A stretch of 52,223 nt of DNA, taken from the NCBI GenBank assembly GCA_964483325.1, contig CAZAAW010000017.1:1-52223 (forward strand), given 5' to 3'. The DNA is from CAZAAW01 sp964483325. GTDB lineage: Bacteria > Pseudomonadota > Alphaproteobacteria > Rhizobiales > Kaistiaceae. Made by a program: the position numbers and the translations under genes. Below are positions 33,758-42,078 of the stretch, one piece after another (position 1 is the stretch's first letter; each line of letters begins with the position of its first letter). Below the pieces are notes generated by a model that did not search any database, had not been told where the DNA came from, and was given only the letters and a program-made list of their open reading frames with translations.

Positions 33758-34921
33758 ATGACCGGGCAATTGCCGCGCTGGGTCGATATCGGCCTGATGC
33801 CCCTGCTCAACCTCGTTGCCGCCTTCCTGCTGGCCGGCGTGGTGGTGCTGTTCATCACCCTGCACTGGCAGGGCGATCTCCTGTCCACTGCCGGCGAGGC
33901 GGCCCGCATCCTCGGCACGGTCGTCAAGACGCTCGTCTACGGCTCGCTCGGCTATGGCGAGGGCATCGGCTTCACGCTGTTCTACGCCACCAATTTCATC
34001 TTTACCGGCCTCGCCGTCGCCGTGGCGTTCCATTGCGGGCTCTTCAATATCGGCGGCGAGGGGCAGGCCTATGTCGGCGGCCTCGGCGTTGCGGTCGTCT
34101 GCCTCAGCCTCGACAGCGTCGCGCCGTGGTGGGTGATCTTCCCCATCGCCGCCGCCGGCGCCGCCCTCTGCGGCGCGGCATGGGCCTTCATCCCCGCCTG
34201 GCTGCAGGCGAAGCGCGGCAGCCACATCGTCATCACGACGATCATGTTCAATTTCATCGCCAATTCGCTGATGGTCTACCTGCTGGTGAACGTCTTTTCG
34301 CCGCTCGGCTCGATGTCGCCGGAGACGCGGACCTTCGCCGCCAACGCCCACCTGCCGCAGCTCGATGGGCTGATGGGCCTGATCGGCCTCGATATCGGCG
34401 GGGCGCCGGTCAATATCAGCCTGTTCCTGGCGCTTGCCTGCGCCGTGCTGGTCTGGGTCCTCATCTGGCGGACCCGCTTCGGCTATGAGATCCGCACCAC
34501 CGGCACCAATCCCACTGCCGCCATCTATGCCGGCATCCCGCCGACCCGCACCATCGTCCTCACCATGCTCATTTCCGGCGGGCTCGCCGGCATGATGGCC
34601 CTCAACGGCGTCATGGGCGATCAGCACCGGCTGCAGCTCGACATCGCCGCCGGCGCCGGTTTCGTCGGCATCGCCGTGGCGCTGATGGGGCGGTCGCATC
34701 CCTTCGGCATCGTGCTGGCGTCGATCCTGTTCGGCGTCCTCTATCAGGGGGGCGCCGAGCTGGCCTTCGAGATCCCGCAGATCACGCGCGACATGATCGT
34801 CGTCATCCAGGCGCTGGTGATCCTGTTCGCCGGAGCGCTCGAATATCTCTTCCGGCCCCTGCTGGTGCGGATCTTCCGGCCGGACAGGGCGTCGGCGCGG
34901 GCCGGTGCGGGAGCTGCCTGA
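33758..34921 (+). CDS. Nucleoside ABC transporter permease 1
   Basis: A 387-residue inner-membrane protein of the BPD_transp_2 family (YufP/NupP type). It has about nine or ten transmembrane helices, starting LMPLLNLVAAFLLAGVVVLF. The family segment FHCGLFNIGGEGQAYVGGLG and the cytoplasmic coupling segment RTTGTNPTAAIYAGI are clear. It ends on a charged tail and overlaps the second permease by one base (TGATG). Confidence 0.93.
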   Translation: MTGQLPRWVDIGLMPLLNLVAAFLLAGVVVLFITLHWQGDLLSTAGEAARILGTVVKTLVYGSLGYGEGIGFTLFYATNFIFTGLAVAVAFHCGLFNIGGEGQAYVGGLGVAVVCLSLDSVAPWWVIFPIAAAGAALCGAAWAFIPAWLQAKRGSHIVITTIMFNFIANSLMVYLLVNVFSPLGSMSPETRTFAANAHLPQLDGLMGLIGLDIGGAPVNISLFLALACAVLVWVLIWRTRFGYEIRTTGTNPTAAIYAGIPPTRTIVLTMLISGGLAGMMALNGVMGDQHRLQLDIAAGAGFVGIAVALMGRSHPFGIVLASILFGVLYQGGAELAFEIPQITRDMIVVIQALVILFAGALEYLFRPLLVRIFRPDRASARAGAGAA

Positions 34922-35982
34922 TGGACTGGTTCCACGCCACGCTGCTCCTCCTTGACTCGACGATACGCCTGTCGGTGCCGCTGCTGCTGGCGGCGCTCGC
35001 CGGGCTCTATTCGGAACGGTCAGGCATTTTCGACATCGGCCTGGAGGGCAAGATGCTGGGGGCGGCCTTCGCCGCCGGGACGGTGGCGGCGCTGACCGGC
35101 TCGCCCTGGGGCGGGCTGGCGGCGGCGATCGTCGTCTCGACCGCGCTCGCCATGCTGCACGGTTTCGCCTCCATCACCTATCGCGGCAACCAGATCGTCT
35201 CGGGCGTGGCGATCAATTTCCTCGCTGCCGGCCTCACCGTCGTCCTCGGCCATGGCTGGTTCGGGCAGGGCGGGCGGACGCCGATCCTGCCCAACAGCGC
35301 CCGCTTCATGCCGCTGCAGATGAAGGACATTGCCGTGCCCGAGGACAGCACGCTGTCCTTTGTCCTGCGGCCGCTGGCGGGGCTGCTCAACTGGATCGGC
35401 CACAGGCTTTCCGACCTGTCGGAGCTGATCGGCTCCATTCCGGTCGTCGGCGACATCTATTCCGAACTTGTCGAGGGACACAGCATCCTCGTCTACATCG
35501 CCTTCCTCGCCGTGCCGCTGACATGGTGGGTGCTGTACCGGACGCGCTTCGGCCTGCGCCTGCGCGCCGTCGGCGAGAATCCCGCCGCCGTCGATACGGC
35601 CGGCATTTCGGTCGCTTGGCTGCGCTACCGGGCGCTCATCTGCACCGGCATCCTGTGCGGTATCGCCGGCACCTATCTCGCCACCGCCCAATCGGCCAGC
35701 TTCAACCGCGACATGACCGCCGGCAACGGCTATATCGCGCTGGCGGCGCTGATCTTCGCCAAATGGCGCCCGGTGCTGGCCATGTATACCTGCCTCCTGT
35801 TCGGCTTCCTCGCCGCTGCGGCCATCCGCCTGCAGGGCGTCGTGCTGCCGGGCATCGGGCCGGTGCCGGTGCAGGCGATCCAGGCCCTGCCGTACATCCT
35901 CACCGTGGTGCTGCTCGCCGGCTTCATCGGCAAGGCGGTGCCGCCCAAGGCCGGCGGCGTGCCCTACGTCAAGGAGCGGTGA
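34921..35982 (+). CDS. Nucleoside ABC transporter permease 2
   Basis: A 353-residue partner permease (YufQ/NupQ type) with about eight to ten transmembrane helices. Markers are ALAGLYSERSGIFDIGLEGKML near the N-terminus and RLRAVGENPAAVDTAGISV at the coupling loop. Compared with typical family members of ~310 residues it carries a longer loop at about residues 120-180 (LPNSARFMPLQMKDIAVPED onward). Its stop overlaps the cdd start by one base. Confidence 0.93.
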   Translation: MDWFHATLLLLDSTIRLSVPLLLAALAGLYSERSGIFDIGLEGKMLGAAFAAGTVAALTGSPWGGLAAAIVVSTALAMLHGFASITYRGNQIVSGVAINFLAAGLTVVLGHGWFGQGGRTPILPNSARFMPLQMKDIAVPEDSTLSFVLRPLAGLLNWIGHRLSDLSELIGSIPVVGDIYSELVEGHSILVYIAFLAVPLTWWVLYRTRFGLRLRAVGENPAAVDTAGISVAWLRYRALICTGILCGIAGTYLATAQSASFNRDMTAGNGYIALAALIFAKWRPVLAMYTCLLFGFLAAAAIRLQGVVLPGIGPVPVQAIQALPYILTVVLLAGFIGKAVPPKAGGVPYVKER

Positions 35983-36392
35983 TGGACGAAACGCTCTTTT
36001 CCGCCGCGGCCGGCGCCAGGCTGCGCGCCCATGCGCCCTATTCGCGCTTCGCCGTCGGCGCCGCGATCCGCACAGCCGCGGGAACGGTGCATGCCGGCGC
36101 CAATGTCGAGAACGCCTCCTATCCCGAAGGCTGGTGCGCCGAGACCTCGGCCATCGCCGCCATGATCACTGCCGCCCCGCCGGGACCGGGGCGGCGGATC
36201 GCTGCCGTCTGCGTCGTGGCCGAGGCGATCGACGGCCGCCTCACCACGCCCTGCGGCGGCTGCCGCCAGCGCCTTGCCGAGTTCGGCGGCCCGGACACCG
36301 AGGTCACGGTCGCCGATCCCGGCGGCCGGTCCGAGACCTATCGGCTGGCCGACCTGCTGCCGCACGGCTTCGCGATGGAGCGGCCGGCGTGA
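35982..36392 (+). CDS. cdd: Cytidine deaminase
   Basis: Zinc enzyme that converts cytidine and deoxycytidine to uridine forms; 136 residues (tetrameric small type). Zinc ligands Cys52 (GWCAETSAI, with catalytic Glu54), Cys91 and Cys94 (TTPCGGCRQRL). Substrate-binding HAGANVENASYPEGW is intact. Overlaps by 1 base with the permease before it and by 4 bases with the phosphorylase after it, so it is clearly in the importer operon. Confidence 0.96.
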   Translation: MDETLFSAAAGARLRAHAPYSRFAVGAAIRTAAGTVHAGANVENASYPEGWCAETSAIAAMITAAPPGPGRRIAAVCVVAEAIDGRLTTPCGGCRQRLAEFGGPDTEVTVADPGGRSETYRLADLLPHGFAMERPA

Positions 36393-37201
36393 ACGACGAC
36401 GGCCGGCTCGCCGCGGAGATCGTCCGCGACTACAGCGACATCGATCCGCTGGTGGCGATCGTGCTCGGCTCGGGGCTCGGCCGGCTGGCCGAGGCGGTCA
36501 CCGATGCCGTGCGCATCGCCTATGCCGACCTGCCGGGCTTTCCGCAGAGCGCCGTGTCCGGCCATCGCAGCGAACTGGTCATCGGCCGTCTCGAGGACGT
36601 CCCCGTTCTCGTCTTCTCCGGCCGCTCGCACTATTACGAGCAGGGCGATGCGGCGGCCATGCGGCCGGCCATGGGGCTGGCGCGCCAGCTGGGCTGCGAT
36701 GCGGTGATCCTCACCAATTCGGCCGGCTCGACGCGGAGCGACATGACGCCCGGCGATCTCATGCTGATCACCGATCACATCAACTATTCCGGCATGAATC
36801 CGCTGATCGGCGAGCGTTCGGACGGGCGCTTCGTCGGCATGACCCACACCTATGACGCGGCGCTGCGGCGGGCGATGCTGCATGCCGCCGAGCTGGAAGG
36901 CCTGGTGCTGGCGCGCGGCGTCTACATGTGGTTCTCCGGTCCGTCCTTCGAGACGCCGGCGGAGATCCGCATGGCGCGCCTCCTCGGCGCCGATGCGATC
37001 GGCATGTCGACGGTGCCGGAGGCGATCCTTGCCCGCTTCTTCGGCCTGCGCGTCGTGGCGGTGTCGACCATCACCAATCTCGCCGCAGGCCTCGCCGCCG
37101 GCGAGCTGTCGCATGCGGAGACCAAGGAAGTCGCCGGCCGCGCCGGGCATCGGCTTGGCCAGCTCGTCCGCCGCTTCCTGCGCGACAGCGTGCAGGGCTG
37201 A
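36389..37201 (+). CDS. punA: Purine nucleoside phosphorylase (trimeric type)
   Basis: Cleaves purine nucleosides with phosphate into base and ribose 1-phosphate; 270 residues from the GTG at 36389 (GTGA overlap with cdd). Motifs of the trimeric PNP family: VLGSGLGRLAEAV (phosphate), FSGRSHYYEQGDA, ILTNSAGSTRSDMTPGD, LITDHINYSGMNPL, the SGPSFETPAEIRM loop and ITNLAAGLAAGELSHAET. The purine-site Asn (STITNLAAG) is present, which favours 6-oxopurines. Confidence 0.93.
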   Translation: MNDDGRLAAEIVRDYSDIDPLVAIVLGSGLGRLAEAVTDAVRIAYADLPGFPQSAVSGHRSELVIGRLEDVPVLVFSGRSHYYEQGDAAAMRPAMGLARQLGCDAVILTNSAGSTRSDMTPGDLMLITDHINYSGMNPLIGERSDGRFVGMTHTYDAALRRAMLHAAELEGLVLARGVYMWFSGPSFETPAEIRMARLLGADAIGMSTVPEAILARFFGLRVVAVSTITNLAAGLAAGELSHAETKEVAGRAGHRLGQLVRRFLRDSVQG

Positions 37202-37210
37202 GAGGACCCC

Positions 37211-38539
37211 GTGCTGCCGCAGGAGATCATCCGCCGCAAGCGCGACGGCGGCGTCATTTCGGCCGAGGAGATCGCCTTCTTCGTGCGAGGCCTTACCGAC
37301 GGGGCGGTGACCGAAGGGCAGGTCGCGGCCCTGGCGATGGCCATCTTCTTTCGCGGCATGACGTCGGCCGAAGCCGTTGGCCTGACGCTGGCGATGCGCG
37401 ATTCCGGCAGCGTGCTGGACTGGTCGGACCTGCCCGGGCCGGTCGTGGACAAGCATTCGACCGGCGGCGTCGGCGACAATGTCTCGCTTATCCTGGCGCC
37501 GATGCTCGCTGCCTGCGGCGCCTATGTGCCGATGATTTCCGGGCGCGGCCTTGGCCATACCGGCGGCACGCTCGACAAGCTCGATGCCATCCTCGGCTAT
37601 GTCTCGCAGCCCGACAAGGCGCTGTTCGGCAAGGTCGTGCGCGATGCCGGCTGCGCCATCATCGGCCAGACGGCCGATCTGGCGCCCGCCGACCGGCGCT
37701 TCTACGGCATCCGCGACGTTACCGGGACCGTCGAATCGATCCCGCTGATCACCGCCTCGATCCTGTCGAAGAAGCTGGCCGCCGGCGTGGATGCGCTGGT
37801 GCTCGACGTCAAGACGGGCTCCGGCGCCTTCATGCCGGTGCTGGAGGATTCCCTGGCGCTGGCGGAAAGCCTCGTCACGGTGGCGAACGGCGCCGGCCTC
37901 AAGACGTCCGCCCTCATCACCGACATGGCGGAGCCGCTGGCCCCGGCTGCCGGCAATGCCGTTGAGGTCATGAATGCGGTCGATATCCTGCGCGGCGCCC
38001 GGCATGACAGGCGCCTTCTGGAGGTGACGGTGGCGCTGGGGGCGGAACTGCTCGCCACGGCCGGCCTCGCCTCCGATACCGACGCGGGCGCGGAAGCACT
38101 GCAGGCAGCGCTGGATTCCGGAAAGGCAGCGGAGGCCTTTGCGCGCATGGTCGCCGGGCTCGGCGGGCCGGCCGATTTCATGGATCGCCCGGCGCAGTAT
38201 CTTCCCGCCGCACCGGTCAGGCGCGCCGTTGCGCCGGCGCAGAGCGGCGTCGTCACCGCCATCGACACGCGGGCGGTCGGCATCGCCGTCGTCGCGCTTG
38301 GCGGCGGCCGCCTCCGGGCGGACGACGCCATCGACCACAGCGTCGGCTTCACCGATCTCGCCGGGATTGGCGCCGAGGTGGGGCCGGGCAAGCCGATCGG
38401 CGTGGTTCATGCGCGGTCGGAAAGCGAGGCCGAGGCAGCAGTGGCGGCGCTCCTCGCCGCCTATGCCATCGGCAGCATGGCGTCGGCCGAGCGCATGGCC
38501 ATCTACCGGCGCATCGGCCCAGTGGGCGACGCCAGCTAG
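37211..38539 (+). CDS. deoA: Thymidine phosphorylase
   Basis: Converts thymidine and phosphate to thymine and deoxyribose 1-phosphate; 442 residues from the GTG at 37211. Signature VVDKHSTGGVGDNVSLILAP at about residues 78-97 and GRGLGHTGGTLDKLDAI. The C-terminal domain includes VLDVKTGSGAFM. Last gene of the rightward nucleoside run, followed by repeat copy B. Thymine released here would be a substrate for PreTA encoded 15 kb away. Confidence 0.96.
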   Translation: MLPQEIIRRKRDGGVISAEEIAFFVRGLTDGAVTEGQVAALAMAIFFRGMTSAEAVGLTLAMRDSGSVLDWSDLPGPVVDKHSTGGVGDNVSLILAPMLAACGAYVPMISGRGLGHTGGTLDKLDAILGYVSQPDKALFGKVVRDAGCAIIGQTADLAPADRRFYGIRDVTGTVESIPLITASILSKKLAAGVDALVLDVKTGSGAFMPVLEDSLALAESLVTVANGAGLKTSALITDMAEPLAPAAGNAVEVMNAVDILRGARHDRRLLEVTVALGAELLATAGLASDTDAGAEALQAALDSGKAAEAFARMVAGLGGPADFMDRPAQYLPAAPVRRAVAPAQSGVVTAIDTRAVGIAVVALGGGRLRADDAIDHSVGFTDLAGIGAEVGPGKPIGVVHARSESEAEAAVAALLAAYAIGSMASAERMAIYRRIGPVGDAS

Positions 38540-38605
38540 CCGCATCGCCCGCCGGGCATCGACGCAAGGCCGGGACTGCCGGCAAGGTGCGCCGGCGCCG
38601 CCTCC

Positions 38606-38780
38606 ACCTCTCCCACTGGGAGAGGTCGGAAACGCGCAGCGTTTCCGGGTGAGGGACACCGTCGGCGCCCACGAGAGGCTGTGGCGGTGGAGCCGCACTC
38701 ACCACGGGCGTGATCCCTCACCCGTGCGCCTAAGCCTCGCTGCGCAAGGCAAGGCTCCCGACCTCTCCCTCCGGGAGAGG
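38606..38780 (+). repeat. Quasi-palindromic intergenic repeat, copy B
   Basis: About 175 bases between deoA and the convergent add, matching copy A (23471-23644) in reverse orientation. Parts in order: ACCTCTCCC-ACT-GGGAGAGGT (38606-38626), GGAAACGC-GCA-GCGTTTCC (38628-38646), GGGTGAGGGA and later TCCCTCACCC (an inverted pair), a GCCTCGC/GCAAGGC stem, and CCTCTCCC-TCC-GGGAGAGG (38762-38780). It probably works as a bidirectional terminator or is a mobile REP-like element. Confidence 0.8.
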
Positions 38781-38797
38781 CAAGAGCCGCCTCGACT

Positions 38798-39766
38798 CTA
38801 TGCGCCGAGCCTTGCCAGCAGGGCGGCGCGCGTCGGCTCGTCGACGAAAGCGGCCTCGATGGCCGTGCGCGTCACCGCTGCGAGATCGGTCTCGCCAAGC
38901 GCCTGTGCTTCGCCGATCTGGCGGTATTCGTCGGGCAGCGAGGTCCAGAAGAAGGGCGGATCGTCGGAATTCAGCGTCACCCGGCAGCCGGCATCGCGCA
39001 GGCGCCGGAACGGATGCGCGGCGAAGTCGGGATAGATCTGCAGCGCCACGTTGGAGCCGGGGCAGAGCTCCAGCACGATGCCGGCGTCGGCGATGCGGCG
39101 GACGAGGTCGGCGTCCTCGATGGCCCGAACGCCGTGGCCGAGGCGCGTCACCGGCAGGTGATCGAGTGCCGCCTGGACGCTCTCCGGCCCCGCCAGCTCG
39201 CCGGCATGGACCGTAAGGCCCAGCCCGCCGTCGCGGGCGATGGCGAAGGCTTCGGCGAAATCGGCGGGATGGCCGACGCGCTCCTCGCCGGCCATGCCGA
39301 AGCCGGTGACGAGCGGATGCGGCTGCGTCACGGCAAGACGGGCGGCCTCGGCCACCTTGTCGGCGCCGAGATGGCGGATGCCGACGACGATCATGCGTCC
39401 GACGATGCCGGTCTCGGCGGCGGCGTCGCTGATTCCTGCCGCCAGTCCGTCGCGATAGTCGGCATAGGAGAGGCCGGCGGCCAGGGCGTGGTCGGGGGAG
39501 ATGAAGATCTCGCCATAGATGGCGCCGCCGGCGGCAAGACCGGTGAAGTAGCTGTAGGCAAGGTCGCGGTAGTCCTCGGGCGTCGAGAACAGCCGCGCGG
39601 CGCGGTCATAGGCGACCAGGAAGCTGGGGAAGTCGTGCCAGCGATAGTCGCCGGCATCGTCGAACAGGCCGGCGAGGTCGACACCGTCGCGCTCGGCGAG
39701 GCGGCGCACCAGATCGGGTGGCGCCGCCCCTTCGATGTGACAGTGCAGTTCCGCCAGCGCGGCCAT
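38798..39766 (-). CDS. add: Adenosine deaminase
   Basis: Zinc-dependent deaminase turning adenosine into inosine; 322 residues. Metal-binding ELHCHIEGA (His8, His10), catalytic-region TVHAGELAGPESVQ, RLGHGVRAIEDADL and NSDDPPFFWTSLPDEY are all present. Third gene of deoB-phyH-add with 5 bases to the gene before. Some members of this branch act on adenine, but the HxHxEGA and HAGE context is also fine for adenosine; context of nucleoside salvage supports adenosine. Confidence 0.93.
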   Translation of the reverse strand: MAALAELHCHIEGAAPPDLVRRLAERDGVDLAGLFDDAGDYRWHDFPSFLVAYDRAARLFSTPEDYRDLAYSYFTGLAAGGAIYGEIFISPDHALAAGLSYADYRDGLAAGISDAAAETGIVGRMIVVGIRHLGADKVAEAARLAVTQPHPLVTGFGMAGEERVGHPADFAEAFAIARDGGLGLTVHAGELAGPESVQAALDHLPVTRLGHGVRAIEDADLVRRIADAGIVLELCPGSNVALQIYPDFAAHPFRRLRDAGCRVTLNSDDPPFFWTSLPDEYRQIGEAQALGETDLAAVTRTAIEAAFVDEPTRAALLARLGA

Positions 39767-39771
39767 CGCCC

Positions 39772-40653
39772 TCAGTCGAAGCCGACCAGCGGCATGTTCG
39801 GCGACCGGCGCAGCCAGTTGTCCGGCGCCCAGCGGGCCGTCCGGTCGTAGACGTGGAAGAGATAGGAGCGGCGTGGCCGGGTGCTCCGGTTGGGCGAGAT
39901 GTAATAGGGCACCAGGCCGCTCAGCAGCACCAGCGTGCCCTTCGGGGCATCGATCGCCCGCGCCGCGGCGTGGTTCCAGTGCACCTGGTTCAGCTGCATC
40001 ATCTGCAGTTCGTCGCCGACATAGCGGAACCGTTCCCGCAGGCCGCTGCGGTGCTGGCCGCTAAGGGCGACAATGCCGCCGGACTCGCCGTCGATATCGT
40101 CGAGGGCGAGCCAGAAGCCCATCAGCGATTCCGGCTGGGTGTAGAGGAAGGTGGCGTCCTGGTGCAGGGCCACTTCGGCCGGGCCTTCGGTGTGCGGCTG
40201 GTGCAGCAGCACCTGCGACTGGATCAGCACCGGGTCGGCCATGCCGAGGCCCTTGGCCACGGCGCCGAGGCTCGGATCACGCGAGAAGCCGTCGAACAGC
40301 GGGTCGAGGTCGTGGATCGCATAGCCGATGCTGGTGATGGCGCGTTCCTTGTCCTTGACCAGGTTGCCGTCGTCGTCGAATGAGCCCGGACCGAAGAAGA
40401 AGCGCATCTTGTCGCCGGATTCGCGGAAATAGGTGGCGGCGGCCTCCGCCTTGTCGGCGGCGCCGAACACCTCCCGCACCGTGCTGGGCTCGAAGGCGGC
40501 GATCAGCTCGTCGATCCGCTCCGACACGAGGTCGCAGGCGTCAGGAGCCGCAAAGTTGTCGAGGACCAGGAAGCCGTCGCGGAAATACGCGTTCAGCATG
40601 TCGGTCGTGACCACGTCGTCAGCGGGGGCGGGGTAACGCTCGATTGCGGGCAT
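39772..40653 (-). CDS. PhyH-family dioxygenase-like protein in the deoB-add operon
   Basis: A 293-residue cupin-fold protein of the phytanoyl-CoA dioxygenase family (Fe(II)/2-oxoglutarate type). The iron pair HxD is His164/Asp166 in VALHQDATFLYTQP. The distal region GLVPYYISPNRSTRPRRSYL aligns on PNRS with the usual LLHGSGPNRSxRPRR, putting Tyr250 where the third iron ligand His should be. The probable 2-oxoglutarate Arg is kept. Closest remembered pattern is human PHYHD1. It lies between deoB (2 bases) and add (5 bases), so it is expressed with nucleoside salvage enzymes; substrate unknown. Confidence 0.88.
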   Translation of the reverse strand: MPAIERYPAPADDVVTTDMLNAYFRDGFLVLDNFAAPDACDLVSERIDELIAAFEPSTVREVFGAADKAEAAATYFRESGDKMRFFFGPGSFDDDGNLVKDKERAITSIGYAIHDLDPLFDGFSRDPSLGAVAKGLGMADPVLIQSQVLLHQPHTEGPAEVALHQDATFLYTQPESLMGFWLALDDIDGESGGIVALSGQHRSGLRERFRYVGDELQMMQLNQVHWNHAAARAIDAPKGTLVLLSGLVPYYISPNRSTRPRRSYLFHVYDRTARWAPDNWLRRSPNMPLVGFD

Positions 40654-40655
40654 TT

Positions 40656-41864
40656 TCAGAGAAAGCTCCTTCCATGAAGGCCTGGTGCAAGGCCGAGATG
40701 ATGGGCGACTGTCTCGCCGATATCGGCAAAGGTCGAAAGGGCGCCGACCGCAAGTCCCGGCCGGCCCGGCCGCAGGCCAAGCACCGGCACCTGCTCGCGG
40801 GTGTGATCGGTGCCGCGCCAGGTCGGGTCGCAGCCATGGTCGGCAGTGATGAGCATGAGGTCGCCGTCGCCGAGGCGGGCGATGATGTCGGGAAGCCGGC
40901 GATCGAACGCCTCCAGCGCCGCGGCATAGCCGGGCACGTCGCGGCGATGGCCGTAGAGCGTGTCGAAATCGACCAGATTGGTGAAGATCAGGTCGCCGTC
41001 GCCGCTGCGCGACAGGGCTTCCAGCGTCGCATCCACCAGGGCGTCGTTGCCGTTGCCCTTAACGATTTCGGTCATGCCGCGATGGGCGAAGATGTCGCCG
41101 ATCTTGCCGACCGCGATGACCTGCCGGCCGGCGACGGAAGCGCGGTCGAGCAGCGTCGATTCCGGCGGCGGCACGGCATAGTCGCGCCGGTTGCCGGTGC
41201 GCACGAAGCTTGCCGCGTCCTCGCCGACAAAAGGGCGGGCGATGACGCGGCCGATATTGAGCGGATCGACCAGGTCGCGGGCGATCAGGCAGACCTCGTA
41301 CAGCCGGTCGAGCCCGAAATGGGTCTCGTGGGCGGCGATCTGAAAGACGGAATCGGCGGACGTGTAGCAGATCGGCTTGCCGGTGCGGATATGCTCCTCG
41401 CCGAGCTCGCGGATGATGTCGGTGCCGGAGGCGTGCTTGTTGCCGAGGATGCCGGGAAGCTCGGCGGCGGCGATGAGCGCGTCGGTGAGGGCAGGCGGGA
41501 AGGTCGGCTCGCTCGGCGGGAAATAGCCCCAGTCGAAGGGGACCGGGACGCCGGCGATCTCCCAGTGGCCGGACGGCGTGTCCTTGCCGCGCGAGATTTC
41601 CGCCGCATGGCCCCAGATCGCCTCCGCAGCCGGTTCGCCGCCGCTGCGGCCGCCGGCGGCCTGCCACGCCGCGGAGAGGCCGAGACGGTCGAGATTGGGA
41701 ACCTGCAGCGGCCCGTTGCGGAGCCCGGCGCGGTCGCCGGCTCCAAGCGCGCAGGCCGCAGCGATATGGCCGAACGTATCGGCTCCGACATCCCCGAAGC
41801 GGGCGGCATCGGGGGCATGGCCGATGCCGAACGAATCGAGGACGATCAGCAGGGCGCGCGTCAT
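40656..41864 (-). CDS. deoB: Phosphopentomutase
   Basis: Interconverts (deoxy)ribose 1- and 5-phosphate, linking the phosphorylases to pentose metabolism; 402 residues. Alkaline-phosphatase fold with LIVLDSFGIGHAPDA at the N-terminus, DTPSGHWEIAGV with the phospho-acceptor Thr, DFDTLYGHRRDVPGYA, and LITADHGCDPTWRGTDHTRE with metal ligands. The ATG at 41864 is chosen over upstream open frame. First gene of a leftward operon converging on the importer operon. Confidence 0.95.
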   Translation of the reverse strand: MTRALLIVLDSFGIGHAPDAARFGDVGADTFGHIAAACALGAGDRAGLRNGPLQVPNLDRLGLSAAWQAAGGRSGGEPAAEAIWGHAAEISRGKDTPSGHWEIAGVPVPFDWGYFPPSEPTFPPALTDALIAAAELPGILGNKHASGTDIIRELGEEHIRTGKPICYTSADSVFQIAAHETHFGLDRLYEVCLIARDLVDPLNIGRVIARPFVGEDAASFVRTGNRRDYAVPPPESTLLDRASVAGRQVIAVGKIGDIFAHRGMTEIVKGNGNDALVDATLEALSRSGDGDLIFTNLVDFDTLYGHRRDVPGYAAALEAFDRRLPDIIARLGDGDLMLITADHGCDPTWRGTDHTREQVPVLGLRPGRPGLAVGALSTFADIGETVAHHLGLAPGLHGRSFL

Positions 41865-42041
41865 GCGGCGGTGGAACCTCCCGAAAGCGGGCGCCGCCCT
41901 GGCTGGCGGCGCTGCACGCCGCGCAACATAAGGACTCGCGGCGCCCCTCGCCACCTCCGTTGAAGAAAGCGGCCGGACGACAAACTGACTATTGAGGGTG
42001 GGCCCAAAGAACCATAACGTTCAGCGACATGATTGGGCCCG

Positions 42042-42059
42042 CCGGCGCAACTGCGCCGG
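42042..42059 (+). other. Leader hairpin before potF
   Basis: CCGGCGC-AACT-GCGCCGG, a perfect 7-base stem with a 4-base loop, 20 bases before the potF GTG and just ahead of the AGGGGG site. Just upstream, GGGCCC occurs twice (about 42000 and 42035), a further possible dyad. It may affect translation of the operon. Confidence 0.4.
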
Positions 42060-42078
42060 TTGCTGACAGGGGGTCGCC

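Noticed and set aside
32111..34699. 862-codon minus-strand frame across the importer ATPase and permease
   Set aside because: Shadow of the plus-strand genes, low-complexity His/Asp/Arg-rich and without family motifs.
36338..38698. 786-codon minus-strand frame across the phosphorylase genes
   Set aside because: Shadow frame; the plus strand has clear PNP and DeoA signatures.
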